Assembly: GCF_020379485.1 (NCBI RefSeq)
Contig: NC_063439.1
Location: 25,916,098-25,980,097 of the forward strand
Length of the DNA stretch: 64,000 nt
Source of the DNA: Brassica napus
Taxonomy: Eukaryota > Streptophyta > Magnoliopsida > Brassicales > Brassicaceae
Direction: 5' to 3'
This document shows, piece after piece, positions 37,054 to 49,404 of this stretch (its first letter is position 1; the number at the start of each line of letters is the position of its first letter). The translations under genes and the position numbers were made by a program. The notes beneath the pieces were generated by a model that was not told where the DNA came from, did no database searches, and saw only the letters and a list, made by a program, of their open reading frames with translations.

Positions 37054-38299
37054 CGGTTTTCGCCGTCAGCGACTTCCCGGCGGCGGTGTGGCTCTTCCCG
37101 CCAAATGTTTGGTATGAGGTTGTAATGAAAAAAATTAATGGGCCTTTTAGAGGCCCACGCTATAAATGGTTTAAGGCCCGTCTATTGATTACTTAAGCTG
37201 TACTGTCAAGCCTCCCATGAAAAATTAATGTCGATCAGTTTTTCATAGTTTAAGCATCTTGCGTTGAAGAACCAAAAATAACCATATTGAGTAGGAAATT
37301 AAATTTGTATACATTTTTTATATAAATTTACAAATGAGTGTAGATACGTAAAAGAAACTATATCTTTAGCTGTGTTTCAAAAATTAAAAAAAACTGGTTA
37401 CTAATATCGATTTAATTATATGTCGTTTTTATGGTTTATCAAAACGACAAAATGGAGTGAACAGCTGTAAACGGATACAAGATATATTGTTAATTATACG
37501 TTCTATTATAGTCTTCCCATGCAGCAGCATTTATTACTTGAAGATTGTTTATATTATAATGATACAACTGTTTACAATTATAAAAACAACCTTTAACAGT
37601 ATAAAAAAAAGGTATAGAACCACAAAGCCACAATCTTTGACATCAAAACTTTTTTCAATACTTTGCATATTGAAAAGACACATAATTATTTTAAAATAAT
37701 TTCATCTTTATATATATTATAGAATCACACATCATTTTATAATTTTATAATATTTTTAAACTACTTTTATTTTAAAAATAAAAAACACAAATATTTATAA
37801 TGAAAAACACAACTTTAACATTATAATGAAAAGACACAGTTGTATAGTTATCAATTAAATTGTTAAAAATTGTTAGAGATTTTACAGATTAAATTGTTAC
37901 TCTCGTAACGGCAGACAATTAAGAAAAAGGTTCATGTACATGGCAGTCTTTCAAATATTGTTTTTAACATCTTTTAACCAACAAAAAAAATATTGTTTTA
38001 CGGAAAAGAAAGAAATATTATATAAATATTCATAAAATTTCTACACAATATAAAAGAAAAAGACATGTGCCAAACTGAGGAAGACAATCAAAAATTGTTT
38101 TTAGAGAGAAGTTTAAAATAGTAGTATACTAGTAGTATATAAGATGTGTATTGTCTCGTTCGCATTTTTTGTGAATCTTCTTGCAATGTTTTTCTTCTTT
38201 TCTCCCCCGGTAAAGAAAACCAAACGCTTTTAGGGACGATAAAGCTTCAATTGTATTCATAGACACATATTTATCACACTACACCAACACCAAAGAATC
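37054..38299. other. Divergent promoter region between PPR and GT61 genes
   Basis: 1.25 kb separate the two divergently transcribed starts, so both promoters must lie here. It is strongly AT-rich. It contains a candidate poly-A stub insertion (see 37,965-37,987) and no gene. Confidence 0.6.
37965..37987 (+). mobile_element. Candidate poly-A retroposon stub
   Basis: An insert of about 23 bp (TAACATCTTTTAACCAACAA plus A run) lies between two copies of AAATATTGTTTT (37,953-37,964 and 37,988-37,999). The duplication is only 12 bp and AT-rich, so chance is harder to exclude than for the other stubs in this window. Confidence 0.35.
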
Positions 38300-40766
38300 A
38301 TGGCTATGAAAACCATACCGAAGAGTTATACGGTGGCAGCGGTTGCCTCGTTCATCGTTCTGGTGACGTATCTTGCTCTCTTCTCCTCCGTATCTGATCT
38401 TCAGTTGATTCCTTCCCTAAGTTCTTCCCAAGGTATGTCAAATATCAGACCACTTCTTCATCTTTAGAATCTGCGATTCAAATCCCTTTTACGTATCACT
38501 GTGTGTTGTTTTTACTAGGTTATATATAATTTTAAATTAATAATTCACAAAATAGTAAAATAGTTTAGCTTATTTAAATCTGAATGTTAACACAGCGGTA
38601 GCACTAAATCAAACCTTTTAAAAATCAATAAAAATTGTATGACTGGATTGAAAGCCATAAATGTTTAAACTTAAAAGTGATCGGAAACTAGGTAAAGGTT
38701 TGGTTATACATTAATGGTTATCATTTCCTTGTAAATGTTTAAAGTGGAAGTCAAATAACTCTAAGATTTTAAAATACGATTTTTCCAATTTTTTTTATAT
38801 GAGATTTTATTTGATTTGATACGAGTGTAGATCTACACATTAGAATTACTAAAACCAATGATACTTAAATTTCGTGTCAGTCTCGAACAAATAATAATTT
38901 TTACATGAATCTGTAACTTATAAGTTATAACTACATATAGTATTTTCAATCTTGATTACCAAAAAGAAAAAAACTATATAGTATCTTCTAAAGCACGTGA
39001 GAGGTTATCCAGTTAATGATATTTTTTTCTTTTGTTTAGGCTTAGTAGTCGACGTTTTTTGACCAAACTAGTCTTAAACTTCGCTTATTTTGTGTAATAT
39101 ACTGTTTCTGAACAAGAAAAATAACGTCTCATATACTTAAATAATAACAAAAATGAATCAAGCTTATTTTCTTCTTTGTTCTCAGAAACCATGAGAGAAA
39201 AAAAGCAAAAAAAAAAAATACTTAACTAGATCACTATATTAGCTGAACTCTAGGCTATTTATTAAATTAGTAAGGATTTTAATTTTTAATATTAAAAAGA
39301 AATAATGACCATAATGTTTGGCCAACCATATATAAAGGAAAAAAAGAAGCAGATCTTTTTTGACTTTTCATTACTTATCACTTCTCAGTTGACATTAAAA
39401 TAACAAAGATGTTTCAGTTCTGTTACAAAACAAAAAAAAAAACAAAGATGTTTCAGTTTTTAATCGATTAAAAATGTCCACTATATTATCTTCTAATTAA
39501 AAAAAGGAAGTTTCATCTATAGGCACGTCGTTGCAACAAACGTGGGAATCCAGAACCATAAGAATCCACCAGGCCCCGCAAGAGATGACTTCATCAACAA
39601 TCACATGCGACCGTTCCCACACTAACTACGATCTCTGCTCAATCAACGGCACCTGTAGTCTTGACCAAAAAACTGGAACTTTGGCTCTCATGGACCCCAT
39701 TTCCTCCACATCAGCACCAATTGTCGAGAAGATCAGACCATACCCAAGAAAAACAGACAACTGGGTCATGCCTAGAATCAAAGAGCTAACACTAACCTCA
39801 GGCACATTGGTTCATACCAGATCATGTGATATAACACATGATTCACCGGCTATTGTGTTCAGCGCTGGAGGTTATACCGGAAACATCTATCACGATTTCA
39901 TTGATGGTTTCATTCCCCTCTTCATCACGGCCAATTCGATCTACCCCGGCCGTGATTTCATCATTGTGGTAGTCAATCCCAAGGAATGGTGGATGCTAAG
40001 ATACATGGATGTTCTAGGTGCGTTTAGCAAACACAAAACCATATTACTAGAGAATGAAAATGCTTCTTCTATTGCACATTGTTTCACTTCAGCCTTTGTG
40101 GGGCTGATTTCACATGGGGCGATGTTAGTAGACCCGATCCGATTACCTAACTCCAAATCGTTAGTGGACTTTCACAATCTTTTAGACAAAGCCTACAACA
40201 CAAACCTATCAATGTTCAAAGCCCAAAAGCCTCGTCTAATATTGGTCAGTCGATATGGCAACGTTGGTCGAGTGATACTAAACGAGAAGCATATCGAAGA
40301 GATGCTTAAAGATGTTGGATTCGAGGTAATCATATTCAGACCATCAAAGACCACGAGCTTGAAAGAAGCGTATAAGCTTATAAAGTCGAGCCACGGGATG
40401 GTCGGGGTTCATGGTGCAGCATTAACACATTTGTTGTTTCTTAGACCAGGTTCTGTTTTGGTTCAGATTGTTCCGCTTGGGTTAGGTTGGGTGGGTAAAA
40501 CGTGCTTCGAAAATCCAGCTAAGGGAATGGAGTTGGAGTATACTGAGTATCGAGTGAATGTGGGAGAAAGCAGTTTGGTAGAGAAGTATAGTAAAGATGA
40601 TTTGGTTTTGAAAGATCCGATTGCTTATAGAGGAGTGGATTGGAATGCAACTAAAATGAATGTTTATTTGAAAGAACAAGATGTTAGACTAGATGTGAAC
40701 CGGTTTAGAGAACATATGAATAAAGCATACGAGAATGCCAAGACTTTTATGGACATAGAAGGTTAA
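38300..40766 (+). CDS. Family 61 glycosyltransferase (At2g03370-like)
   Basis: Two exons, 38,300-38,432 and 39,523-40,766 (phase 1), encode 458 residues. Residues ~12-32 (TVAAVASFIVLVTYLALFSS) form a single N-terminal membrane anchor, giving a type II Golgi topology. The GT61/DUF563 domain fills most of exon 2: YTGNIYHDFIDGFIPLF near the start, DPIRLPNSKSLVDF in the middle, and the family hallmark MVGVHGAALTHLLFLRPGSV near the C-terminus. GT61 enzymes add xylose or arabinose side chains to cell-wall polymers in the Golgi; the donor and acceptor here are not evident. Arabidopsis has two neighbouring GT61 genes (At2g03360/03370), and only one is seen here. A poly-A stub lies in the intron. Confidence 0.88.
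39420..39440 (+). mobile_element. Poly-A retroposon stub with 18-bp target duplication
   Basis: The insert CTGTTACAAAAC plus an A run (21 bp) is flanked by perfect 18-bp repeats AACAAAGATGTTTCAGTT (39,402-39,419 and 39,441-39,458). It lies in the GT61 intron about 65 bp before the acceptor. The splice sites are unaffected. Confidence 0.65.
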
Positions 40767-41365
40767 TTCACGTTTATGTTTTGTGATCATAATGATTTGT
40801 CTATTTTTGAGTTAATTTGTCTATTTTTGAGTTAATTTGAATTGATGTAATCGATATGATTTTGTACTAAAGTAAACCAAACTAAATTGAAATTCTTCAG
40901 ATTGTCGCTAGTACAAACATGTGTACTTATTTGTTTTTGAAATCCTCTGGCTGAGCTAGATGGTTTCAATGATTGGTAGAATAATTGCGTTGTACAATAG
41001 GTTATGTGCAGACAAAGCACTGTTCACAAATTTAAATTTAAATTTAAATAAATTTTCGAATTGTATTTTCGAGTAATTAATTTTTAGAAAAGGAAACTCG
41101 GAGATTAAAATTTATTATACGGTTAGAGAGTCTTCTTCCGCATTTAAAAATTTCAAATTATAATGTAAAAGTGTTCGTAATTAGAAAAAGTAGGCAAAAA
41201 TAGCGGATTAAGTCGAAAAATGTTAAAAGGAGATTACAAAATGACGAAAACGCCCTCTTTCGGTATATCTTCGTGAGAGTCGCCGCTTTCACTCTGCTCT
41301 GTCACTTTTTCTTTTGCTGAGAGCTCTTTGTCTTCACTCTAAGAGAGAATCGGAGAAAAAGAAAA
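40767..41365. other. Intergenic region GT61-DUF538
   Basis: No gene. It holds a perfect tandem pair of a 20-bp unit (TTTGTCTATTTTTGAGTTAA, about 40,796-40,836) and a short (AAATTT)n stretch near 41,028. The promoter and leader of the DUF538 gene occupy the right end. Confidence 0.55.
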
Positions 41366-42825
41366 ATGGAGAAGGTGTTAACGAAAGTGACGAGCTTCAA
41401 AGTGGGAGGTTCATGGGTTTCGAAGAAAGCCAAGGAAGAGCTCTCCAACATCACCAATGACCTCACCGTGAGTTCAAATCTCCATCTTTCTCTTCCTTCC
41501 TGTCTCATGTTCCATTTTTCTCTTGCATTTCGTGTTATGTGGTCGGTTGATGTGTCGAAATTGTAGAAGAATCATAGATCTAGAAAGATCTTGTCTGAAT
41601 TTTGATTTCAGCTCATGTTTTTGTATTAATTGCATATGAGAGTCTTCATTTGTCTGAACTGATTAACTCAACTAAGATTATTCTCAATATAAAGTTTCCA
41701 TTTTGAGCAATTATTTACTACAAAAGATGAATACTTTTGGCAACCATATGTTCATCATGTTCTTGCTTTTGGCCTAAGATAAGAACCCTACACTGATAAG
41801 GCAGGAAACATCTTAGTTGAAACCAAACAAACCTCATTAAGGGTTATCTGTTCTTGAGTTGATATTGATTTCATGAACATTCTTTAGAATTCTCATCAAT
41901 TAACAGGTTACCTTGTAGGTTTTGTGTTCATAGGCTTTGGCTATTTGTTTGAATTTTGATATATGGAATGGTTGATTTGGCATTTGCACTTATCTGTGTT
42001 GTTTAATAGCCTCAAACTGAAAACATAATATTTATATTTGATTCTGTGACCATTTTTTAGAAACATGCTCTATACTCTATAGGTCCTGTGTCCATTGGTT
42101 GGCTTGTTATATGTTTGCTATACTATGGTTGCTTTGCACTATATTTTTGATTTGATTCCGTTACTAGTTAACTATAATTATCATTCTGTGTCGTGTTAAA
42201 AGGCTTCACTATTTATTTGACATACGATCAATTTGCACTTTCTTCTCTTGTCCCATATTGCCTCAAAAGGAAACATGATTCCTTTTCTTTTGTTTCCAGA
42301 CTTTCTCTAGTACCGTTGAAGAGAAAGCCAAATGGGTTTTCAACAAGCTTAAAGGTAACACCATTTCTTATTATTCGCATTGATAAACTATCCAAGATTC
42401 TAACATGCAATGTTACTTTTATGTTTTCTCCTATTTAAACAGGAAAGCCACTGAAAAGCTTACCAGATTTACTTAAGGAATACAACTTACCACCAGGACT
42501 CTTCCCACAAAACATAATCTGCTACGAATTCGACGAGACCAAGAACAAACTCACTGTCTTCTTCTCTACACCGTGCGAAGTCACATTCAAAGACGGATCA
42601 GCGATAAGGTACGCCACGCGCGTGAAAGGGATCTTGCTTAGAGGGAAACTGATGGGTGTTGAAGGGATGAAGACAAAAGTGTTGGTTTGGGTTAAAGTCA
42701 CGACAGTCTCAGTGGAGAGCTCGAAGTCAGACAAGCTCTGGTTCACTGCTGGTGTCAAGAAATCTCGGTCCAAGAATGTTTACGACACACCTCATGACGC
42801 TATCAAAGTCGTTGGAGAGTTGTAG
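41366..42825 (+). CDS. DUF538-family protein (At2g03350-like)
   Basis: Three coding exons, 41,366-41,467, 42,300-42,354 and 42,443-42,825, give 179 residues with matching phases. The first intron is 832 bp. The DUF538 domain fills residues ~48-165 (PLKSLPDLLKEYNLPPGLFP, then IICYEFDETKNKLTVFFSTP, and GILLRGKLMGVEGMKTKVLV). No signal peptide is present, unlike many DUF538 proteins, and the lysine-rich N-terminus suggests a cytosolic form. The biochemical function of the family is not established. The gene looks complete. Confidence 0.88.
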
Positions 42826-43138
42826 AATATGTTGTTTTCAACGGTTATTACCATATTTGATTCATAATTGGTTGTATTTGCATCTTGGGAAGAGGTATAT
42901 ATATAACTCTCATCTGGTTAAATGCATTTCTTGTTGGCCATCCTAGATCTCATTATCTCTTTTGTTTTGTTTCTGTTATTTCGTGACTTGTAAGTTCGTA
43001 CCAAGAATATGTTTTGTTACTATTACATCAATTAAATCCTTGAGATATCCGACTCATATGTAAATGTGAATGTAATTATGTAAAGTGCATATCATCTGTT
43101 GTTTAAGTATGTGTATTTCACTCCATTACAATAATTGT

Positions 43139-43185
43139 TGCAAGTGCAGAACTCTACCAACTGTGCTATGTCCCTCGAGCCAACT
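43139..43185 (-). repeat. tRNA-like fragment, possible SINE head
   Basis: The minus strand contains GGGACATAGCACAGTTGGTA, with a perfect match to the pol III A-box pattern TRGCNNAGYNGG (TAGCACAGTTGG). No B-box, cloverleaf or poly-A end follows. It is therefore not a functional tRNA gene, and at most a remnant of a tRNA-derived SINE or a tRNA pseudogene. Confidence 0.35.
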
Positions 43186-44847
43186 GAAGCATAGCATTCA
43201 TGAAGGAGTCATATCATAAAGCATACCATTCTCACTTTTGAACGACAAGCAAGTTTAAGCTATCTTGGAGAAATCAATTTGATTAAAATGTTAAAGAGAT
43301 GTGTAAAAATTTAAAATTATTTTAGATTTGCTTAATCATAATTTACAATGTTAAGCCTACATCTTTATTCTGTTAGGTTATCATGAAAGTTCCAATAACT
43401 GTAACTTTAAGTGATTAGCAATCAAACTTTTCTAAAGTTGCGACTTAAGCGTTTACACAAGCACAGTTTCAGAGTTTCTACTAGCTTTCTTGATGTGATA
43501 AGTGAAGACGCGATTCGTCGTGGCAATGAATGAAAAGGGCCCCTCACCTGGAACCCACAGATATTAAGTCTGTATTGTCTCTTGGCCCGTTTTCAAAGTT
43601 GATTGGGCCCTCCAAAAGTCAAGTTGTTTTCTTTTGTTTTGTTGCCAGCTAAATTCACTCTTTCTCTTACTATCACGTTTCCTCTTTTGCCAACAAAGTG
43701 TAAGGAATCTTTTCGAATTGGAAAAACCCATAAAAGTTACTATATGAAATAGTAGTATTCATGGGTGGGAGGAGTGAACTTGTGTTTTGTCTTAACAAAA
43801 CAGCTATTGTGATTAGGCTTATTCTGACAATAACTCCAGTACATGTTTGAATACACGTGGTGGAATCCTATTTGTAGAACGTGGTGACGACAAACTGGTT
43901 AGAAAACGTCGAGTCGTCGTGCTTGGAGCTGCTGTTGACTTGCGAGGGACAAACTTTCGGTAAGGACAAAGTCGTGGTTTTAAACATACGCCGACGCCTT
44001 TTTATATAAAGCCCTTTCCCCTTATGAGCCAATCATAACCCAGGGATTACCATAAAACTAGACAAAAGAGAATGTGCACACAGAATTTTAAACACGATAC
44101 ATTATATATATAGTATGTGAATCTATTACTCATACTATACAATAACTCCAGAATTTTTTTATTACAAATTTAATAATCGGAACTGTTTCTTAATTTATGT
44201 GTGTCATACTAGACTAGTGCATATATCATGTTAATTTTCTGTGTATCATCCAAATTTTATCAGATATCTCTGAACAAATCTATTTTGTGACAGATTTGAT
44301 ATTTTGTGTGTATAATTTTTAGAATATGCTAGTGTATAATTTTTACTTATGAAAAAATGATTTCATGACTAGTAACCAATGTAATTTGTAATTGATAAAA
44401 GAACGAGCTTCTTCATTTCATGTTATAATAAAGCATTAGATGACAAAAAAAAAAAAACTATTTTCATGACTTGTGTTTCGTGGAAAAATTGAAGTAAGTT
44501 TGGATTTTTACTTTCCATAGCCACCTTCAGAAACAGATATTTTTAGCATTGTAGTGTAATATATACCATTTTCTGGAAATTATTTAGACCAGAAATAATT
44601 AAATAGATAAAATGGAAGGAGAAAAAGACAGAGCTTCATATCTGCACCGCAGACTTTGTACTACGAAAGCTAATTTAATGCTTTTATTATATATCTCGAG
44701 ATCTGGTTCGAGACAGAAACACACAAAAAAATATCTCAAAATCTATTCCATTAAAGACGACAGAAGAAATATATAAAAAAAAAACATTAAAAAACGAAGT
44801 GAAACTGAAACACGACACGGATTGTGTAAAGGAAACAAAAAGAGTTT

Positions 44848-44866
44848 TTTTTTTTTGTTGTTACTA
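44848..44866 (-). mobile_element. Poly-A retroposon stub with 15-bp target duplication
   Basis: A 19-bp insert (minus strand TAGTAACAAC plus A run) is flanked by perfect repeats AAACAAAAAGAGTTT (44,833-44,847 and 44,867-44,881). It lies about 110 bp upstream of the WRKY3 start codon, probably in the transcribed leader. Confidence 0.6.
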
Positions 44867-44978
44867 AAACAAAAAGAGTTTAAAAGAGAGAGGAAAGAAA
44901 AGGAAAAACAAAGTTATCTTTTTGGTTTGAGTTTGGTTTGTTAGATTCTATCCTCTTTGTGTTTCCAAATCGGAATCG

Positions 44979-46914
44979 ATGGCGGATAAGGAAGAACAAG
45001 AGGTTGAACATCAGCAAAAGCAACCTTTGACGTCAAAATCATCAACCGGAGGTTCATCACGGCCAACGATCTCACTCCCTCCTCGACCCTTTGGAGAAAT
45101 GTTTTTCAGCGGTGGCCTTGGATTCAGTCCTGGTCCTATGACCCTCGTCTCCAATCTCTTCTCCGATCCTGATGAGCTCAAAACCTTCTCTCAGCTTCTC
45201 GCCGGAGCTATGGCTTCTCCGGTGGCTGCTGTCGTCGCTACTGCTCATCAGACGCCAGTGAGTTCCGTCGGTGGAAGCGGCGGTGATGTTGACCCGAGGT
45301 TCAAACAAAATAGACCGACGGGGTTGATGATTGCACAGCCACCGGCGATGTTCACCGTCCCGCCGGGGTTAAGTCCGGCGACGCTTCTTGATTCTCCGAG
45401 CTTCTTTGGTCTCTTCTCACCCATTCAGGTGTGGGTTTCTCATTTCAAATTTTGATGTCGTTAGTTCGAAACTCTGTTTCTGGTAACTGAAAGTTTACGA
45501 CTTTATGAATCTTTGAGAGTTTCGGTTACTTTATATGGAAACTTTCAGACAAAGTGGTATCTTAAATGTCAAAGAGAGAACCATAATCAACATTAGTATT
45601 GTTTCTTCAAGCCTCGTTTTCCAAAAAAAAAAATAATAATAATCTTTACAATGTATTCAAAAAGTATTTGCTAGGCTTTGTTATTTTTGAGGATATATCA
45701 TTAGCATTAGCTAATACTAATGTGTTTTTTTTTGTGTGTCAGGGATCATTTGGTATGACACACCAACAAGCTTTAGCACAAGTCACTGCACAAGCAGTTC
45801 AAGGCAATACTAGTGTCCAATCACAATCCGAACATCCTTCCTCTACACAACAACAACAAGAGACTTCTTCTGAACCTATGTCCCAGCTTCCCGCCCCGGC
45901 TCAGAGAGATACCGTGGAAGTATCCGTCTATGAGCATCGGTCATCACAGCCTCAAAGTGCTGATAAACCAGCTGATGATGGATACAACTGGAGAAAATAC
46001 GGGCAGAAGCAAGTCAAAGGCAGCGATTTTCCTCGGAGTTATTACAAATGCACGCATCCCGCGTGTCCTGTCAAGAAGAAAGTCGAGAGATCTCAGGATG
46101 GGCAAGTAACGGAGATCATCTACAAGGGCCAGCACAGTCACGAACCTCCACAAAACAAGACTAAGAGAGACAATAACGGGAGTTCTAGAAGTTCTGATGT
46201 TGCAACTCAGTTTCAAACCAGTAATACAGCTGGTCTAAACAAGAATAAGAGAGAACAGGAAACAAGCCAGGTTACTACTACAGCAACGGAGCAGATGTGT
46301 GAAGCAAGTGATAGCGAGGAAACTAGTGTGGAGCCTGATCCCAAGAGAAGGTAAAAAAACAAAGAAATTTAATAAGAGATGTCTCTTTACATTCATCATT
46401 TAGACAAATCTTTGCATTGTTGTAGGAATATGGAAGTGCGGGTTACAGAACCAGTTACTTCAACGCAAAGAACAGTGACAGAGCCTAGAATAATTGTCCA
46501 AACGACGAGTGAGGTTGATCTCTTAGATGATGGATTCAGATGGCGCAAGTATGGTCAGAAAGTAGTCAAAGGAAACCCTTATCCTAGGTGAGAATGAAAA
46601 AAACAAACCGGTCATCGAGTTTCTAGATTTTTATCGGTCTTTTCTCATTAAAGCTCTTTTATCAATTCAACAGGAGCTACTATAAGTGTACAACACCGGG
46701 ATGTGGAGTGAGGAAACATGTAGAGAGAGCAGCGAACGATCCTAAAGCTGTTGTGACAACATATGAAGGGAAACATAACCATGACGTTCCAGCTGCTAGA
46801 AATAGCAGCCATCAGTTAAGACCAAACAACAATCTACACAACACCACGATGGATAGCATGAATCAAGAACAGCGTGTTGCGCGTCTGAGGCTTAAAGAAG
46901 AGCAAATCACTTGA
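44979..46914 (+). CDS. WRKY3: WRKY transcription factor 3 (group I)
   Basis: Four exons, 44,979-45,428; 45,743-46,350; 46,426-46,587; 46,674-46,914, encode 486 residues. There are two WRKY domains, each with an intact heptad WRKYGQK (residues 233-239 and 392-398) and a C2H2 zinc site (C...C...HSH in the first, C...C...HNH in the second). The second is split by an intron after YPR, the position typical of group I. The N-terminus has a Ser/Pro cluster ([16 protein letters not shown]) that fits the MAP-kinase-target region of group I WRKYs. A Gln-rich linker precedes domain 1, and the C-terminus ends [10 protein letters not shown]. The nearest Arabidopsis match from memory is AtWRKY3 (At2g03340), a nuclear W-box-binding factor in defence against necrotrophs. 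All key residues are present. Confidence 0.93.
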
Positions 46915-47732
46915 GCAAACCACAGGCTCCTATGGACAGAATGATAAAATACAATTTCAGAAGGTATATTTTCTTCCATGCTGGAATCTTTTGTGTAAAG
47001 CTTTAACGCTTTAGGATGTAATGTAAAAACCAGATTCGAGATTCTGGTCATATGTGGATTCTTTTGTACATGGGGAAAGACTGTTACAAGGATCTTTTTG
47101 TTCTTCTGATAATAGGTTACAGTTTTTGAATCAAGTGTCTTCTTGTAATAACAATGTTTGTAAGAAAAAATGAAATCTTTCATGGAAAATGATTCAATAT
47201 ACAAACTTGCTTCATTCATACAAACACTGAATGAGTGAGGAAGAAGCAAATCAATAATGAGCTTGAAGGAACATAGCTTTGAGACAAGAACCTTCTTCTT
47301 ATCCGTTGAAATGGCAAATGAATGTTCTTTTGTTCAGTAAACCACTAAACCCATCCGTTTGCAAAGATTGGTACTACATGGAGTGGGAATATCTTAATTA
47401 TAATCTTCAACGTTATTCCATTCCTTTTGACCTCTAAATCGAGTAGTGATAAGTTGTTTTTCTTTTTGTTGTTTATGTAACAGACTAGTTTATATGTTCC
47501 TGTAACATGATCGTTCCCCTGGGAAATAAAACACATTTGGACCTGGTGTCGTCTTGTCTAAACACTGCTGCTAAAACTTGATGAGATGATGGGTTTGTCA
47601 TAGTAAGGAAAAATGATCACTAGCTACCTGAAATAATACACTACCACATAGTCACATGTTTAGATAAAATTAGAAACTATACAAGCTGTATGAATCAAAT
47701 GATATTATCCGTAAACTAAGATGTGCTATCTA
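46915..47732. other. WRKY3 3' region and intergenic DNA
   Basis: The WRKY3 untranslated tail probably extends a few hundred bases. Beyond it the sequence is AT-rich with no gene or repeat that I can support. Confidence 0.45.
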
Positions 47733-49024
47733 TCTATTATAATAAAGTTGTATTTTGTCACTTCTCAGTGCGCCACCTCAGCAAAGCATACTCCTATTTA
47801 CGACATGTGTTCTCTTTTTAAACTTCACTCTCGTTTAAACTCTAGACATATTTTTTAATCTGGGCTCATTTAGTTTTGGTCCAAATTATAATTACTTTAG
47901 AGAAGTCCTACCTTTCTCCTTTCACCGAGGTAAAAAAAAGTAACTTTGGCGACTCTCTTTCATCTTCTCAGACGATGTTACACTCTTCGAAATTGACAAT
48001 CAATCAAGCTACCCCACTATGTCCACTACGTACTCTTCAATTCTTCTTTGATTCACCTTTACCTACTTCATCGCATACAAAAATGAAGCGTATGAGCGAC
48101 TACGCCAAATCCTTTTGCTTTTTGAAATCCAGAATTAGTGTCCATTATAACTGAAAGCCCTCTACCATGACTACTTCTCAAGTTCACTTATTGGAGCTGA
48201 ATGTTGTCCACTGCAGAGAGACGTTCAGATGAGACTACTTCGATTTTGGGAGGCTCTTAATGTGAAAAAGGCCGGTGAGCTGGTGGTGATCGACATGCTG
48301 CTTATTAATGCGACGGTTAGTTCTCATCTCAATTTCTTTACAATCCATCAATATTGGTTTTGGAAAAAGGAGAAACAAGTGAGATGTATTGTGTATCAGT
48401 TAGTTTCCGGGGATGTCACTTTTATCTACAGGCTTTTGGTTCCAAAAGCTTATTTCTTTGTCTGGTGGCTTGACTATAGGATCAGTTATGTGTATAAATA
48501 GCTAGTTTTGGTTTCAAATCATGTGCGTTGGATGAATGATAAATTTGATTAGCCTAGGCACATTTATCTAAAACCGAAGAACCAAACCAAAAAATGAGAT
48601 TTAGTTTGGATTTATATTAATTACCCGAACAGATCATATATCTTTAGATCCAAAAATTGAAACATAATCAAAACCAATCTAAAACCAAATGGGTATTTAG
48701 TTTTAAAATAATCAAATAATTTATAAATATTATTTATAAATCGAATTACCAAGAAACTAAATTAACAGAGTAATTTTTATCCAAAATATTTAAAATTATC
48801 TAAATACTTATACAAAAACCCAAACAGTCTGAAATTTAATCCGAAAAAAACTCAAAATTTTTGACTTTTTAATTTGAATTAACCGAAAGTAGCACCAAAT
48901 AGAATCTAAAATTATCTTGGATATTAGTCGTTTCCCAACTTTGTTACCTAAACCGATCCAAAACCTCTAGATCCATAGAATCGACCAGAACCGAATGCCT
49001 TGGGATAAATATGATCTTCTAGTG
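47733..49024 (+). mobile_element. Possible Helitron-derived segment (limits uncertain)
   Basis: It begins TCTATTATAATAAAGTTG after an A, resembling Helitron 5' ends (TC...). A CTAG followed by T occurs near 49,021, but without a clear GC hairpin before it. It contains the RPA1-like exon described separately. The right half (48,560-49,000) is AT-rich with scattered ACCGAA/AACCGA motifs of a dispersed crucifer repeat. The evidence is circumstantial. Confidence 0.3.
48167..48315 (+). pseudogene. Broken RPA1-like (OB-fold) exon
   Basis: The start MTTSQVHLLELNVVHCRETF is followed, one frame over, by MRLLRFWEALNVKKAGELVV and IDMLLINAT. This matches the first OB-fold exon of the RPA70-like single-strand DNA-binding proteins that are greatly multiplied in crucifer genomes, partly by Helitrons. 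A frameshift near 48,228 breaks it. A donor-like GTTAG follows at 48,316, and no later exons were found. It cannot make a useful protein. Confidence 0.6.
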
Positions 49025-49404
49025 GAAAGGAAAATAGAAGGAGAAACAAGTCAAAGACAAAAGAATAAGTCAAATAACAGATATGTCGTGTAGACGTTAA
49101 ACGTTATTGAAGTGTATTTGGTCATTTGGTTGATTGAGGCCCAAACAAGGTTGAGTGTTTTGTTGTTGTAACTTGCAAGTCGGGAATCAAGACATGGATG
49201 AGAAAGCAAAGATAAAAATATTATAAACTCCAGAAAGAAGAAAATCGTTTTGAGGGAAAAAGGAGAAAGCTTGAGAATTGCACTCTCCATGTATGATTGT
49301 TTCAACATTATCATCAAATGTTTTCACCTCTATGCTCGAAACTTCAAAAGTTATAACTTCTTTATAATGGTACTTAGTCTTAACACAGAATGCATACGTA
49401 CTAG
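49025..49404. other. Intergenic DNA downstream of the p24 gene
   Basis: About 380 bp left of the p24 stop codon. It should include the p24 3' untranslated region (read leftward). No other feature is seen. Confidence 0.45.

Larger units (their letters stand above)
42826..44978. other. Intergenic region DUF538-WRKY3
   Basis: 2.15 kb without a protein gene. Contents: the DUF538 3' end (to about 43,030), a tRNA-like fragment near 43,140, and a W-box-like TTGACT near 43,931. A good TATA context lies at about 43,999 (TTTTTATATAAAGCCC), almost 1 kb before the WRKY3 start codon. A poly-A stub lies at 44,848-44,866 in the presumed WRKY3 leader. The distance from TATA to ATG suggests a long, possibly intron-containing 5' leader, or an alternative start nearer the gene. 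Confidence 0.5.

Noticed and set aside
41018..41052. (AAATTT)n stretch as a regulatory palindrome
   Set aside because: Simple AT microsatellite of a few units; expected by chance in this composition.
46863..47249. 128-codon minus-strand frame over the WRKY3 3' end
   Set aside because: No recognisable domain; it overlaps the WRKY3 coding end and leader-type AT-rich DNA.
47876..48154. 92-codon frame left of the RPA1-like exon
   Set aside because: Composition is random and no family is recognised; not supported as a gene.
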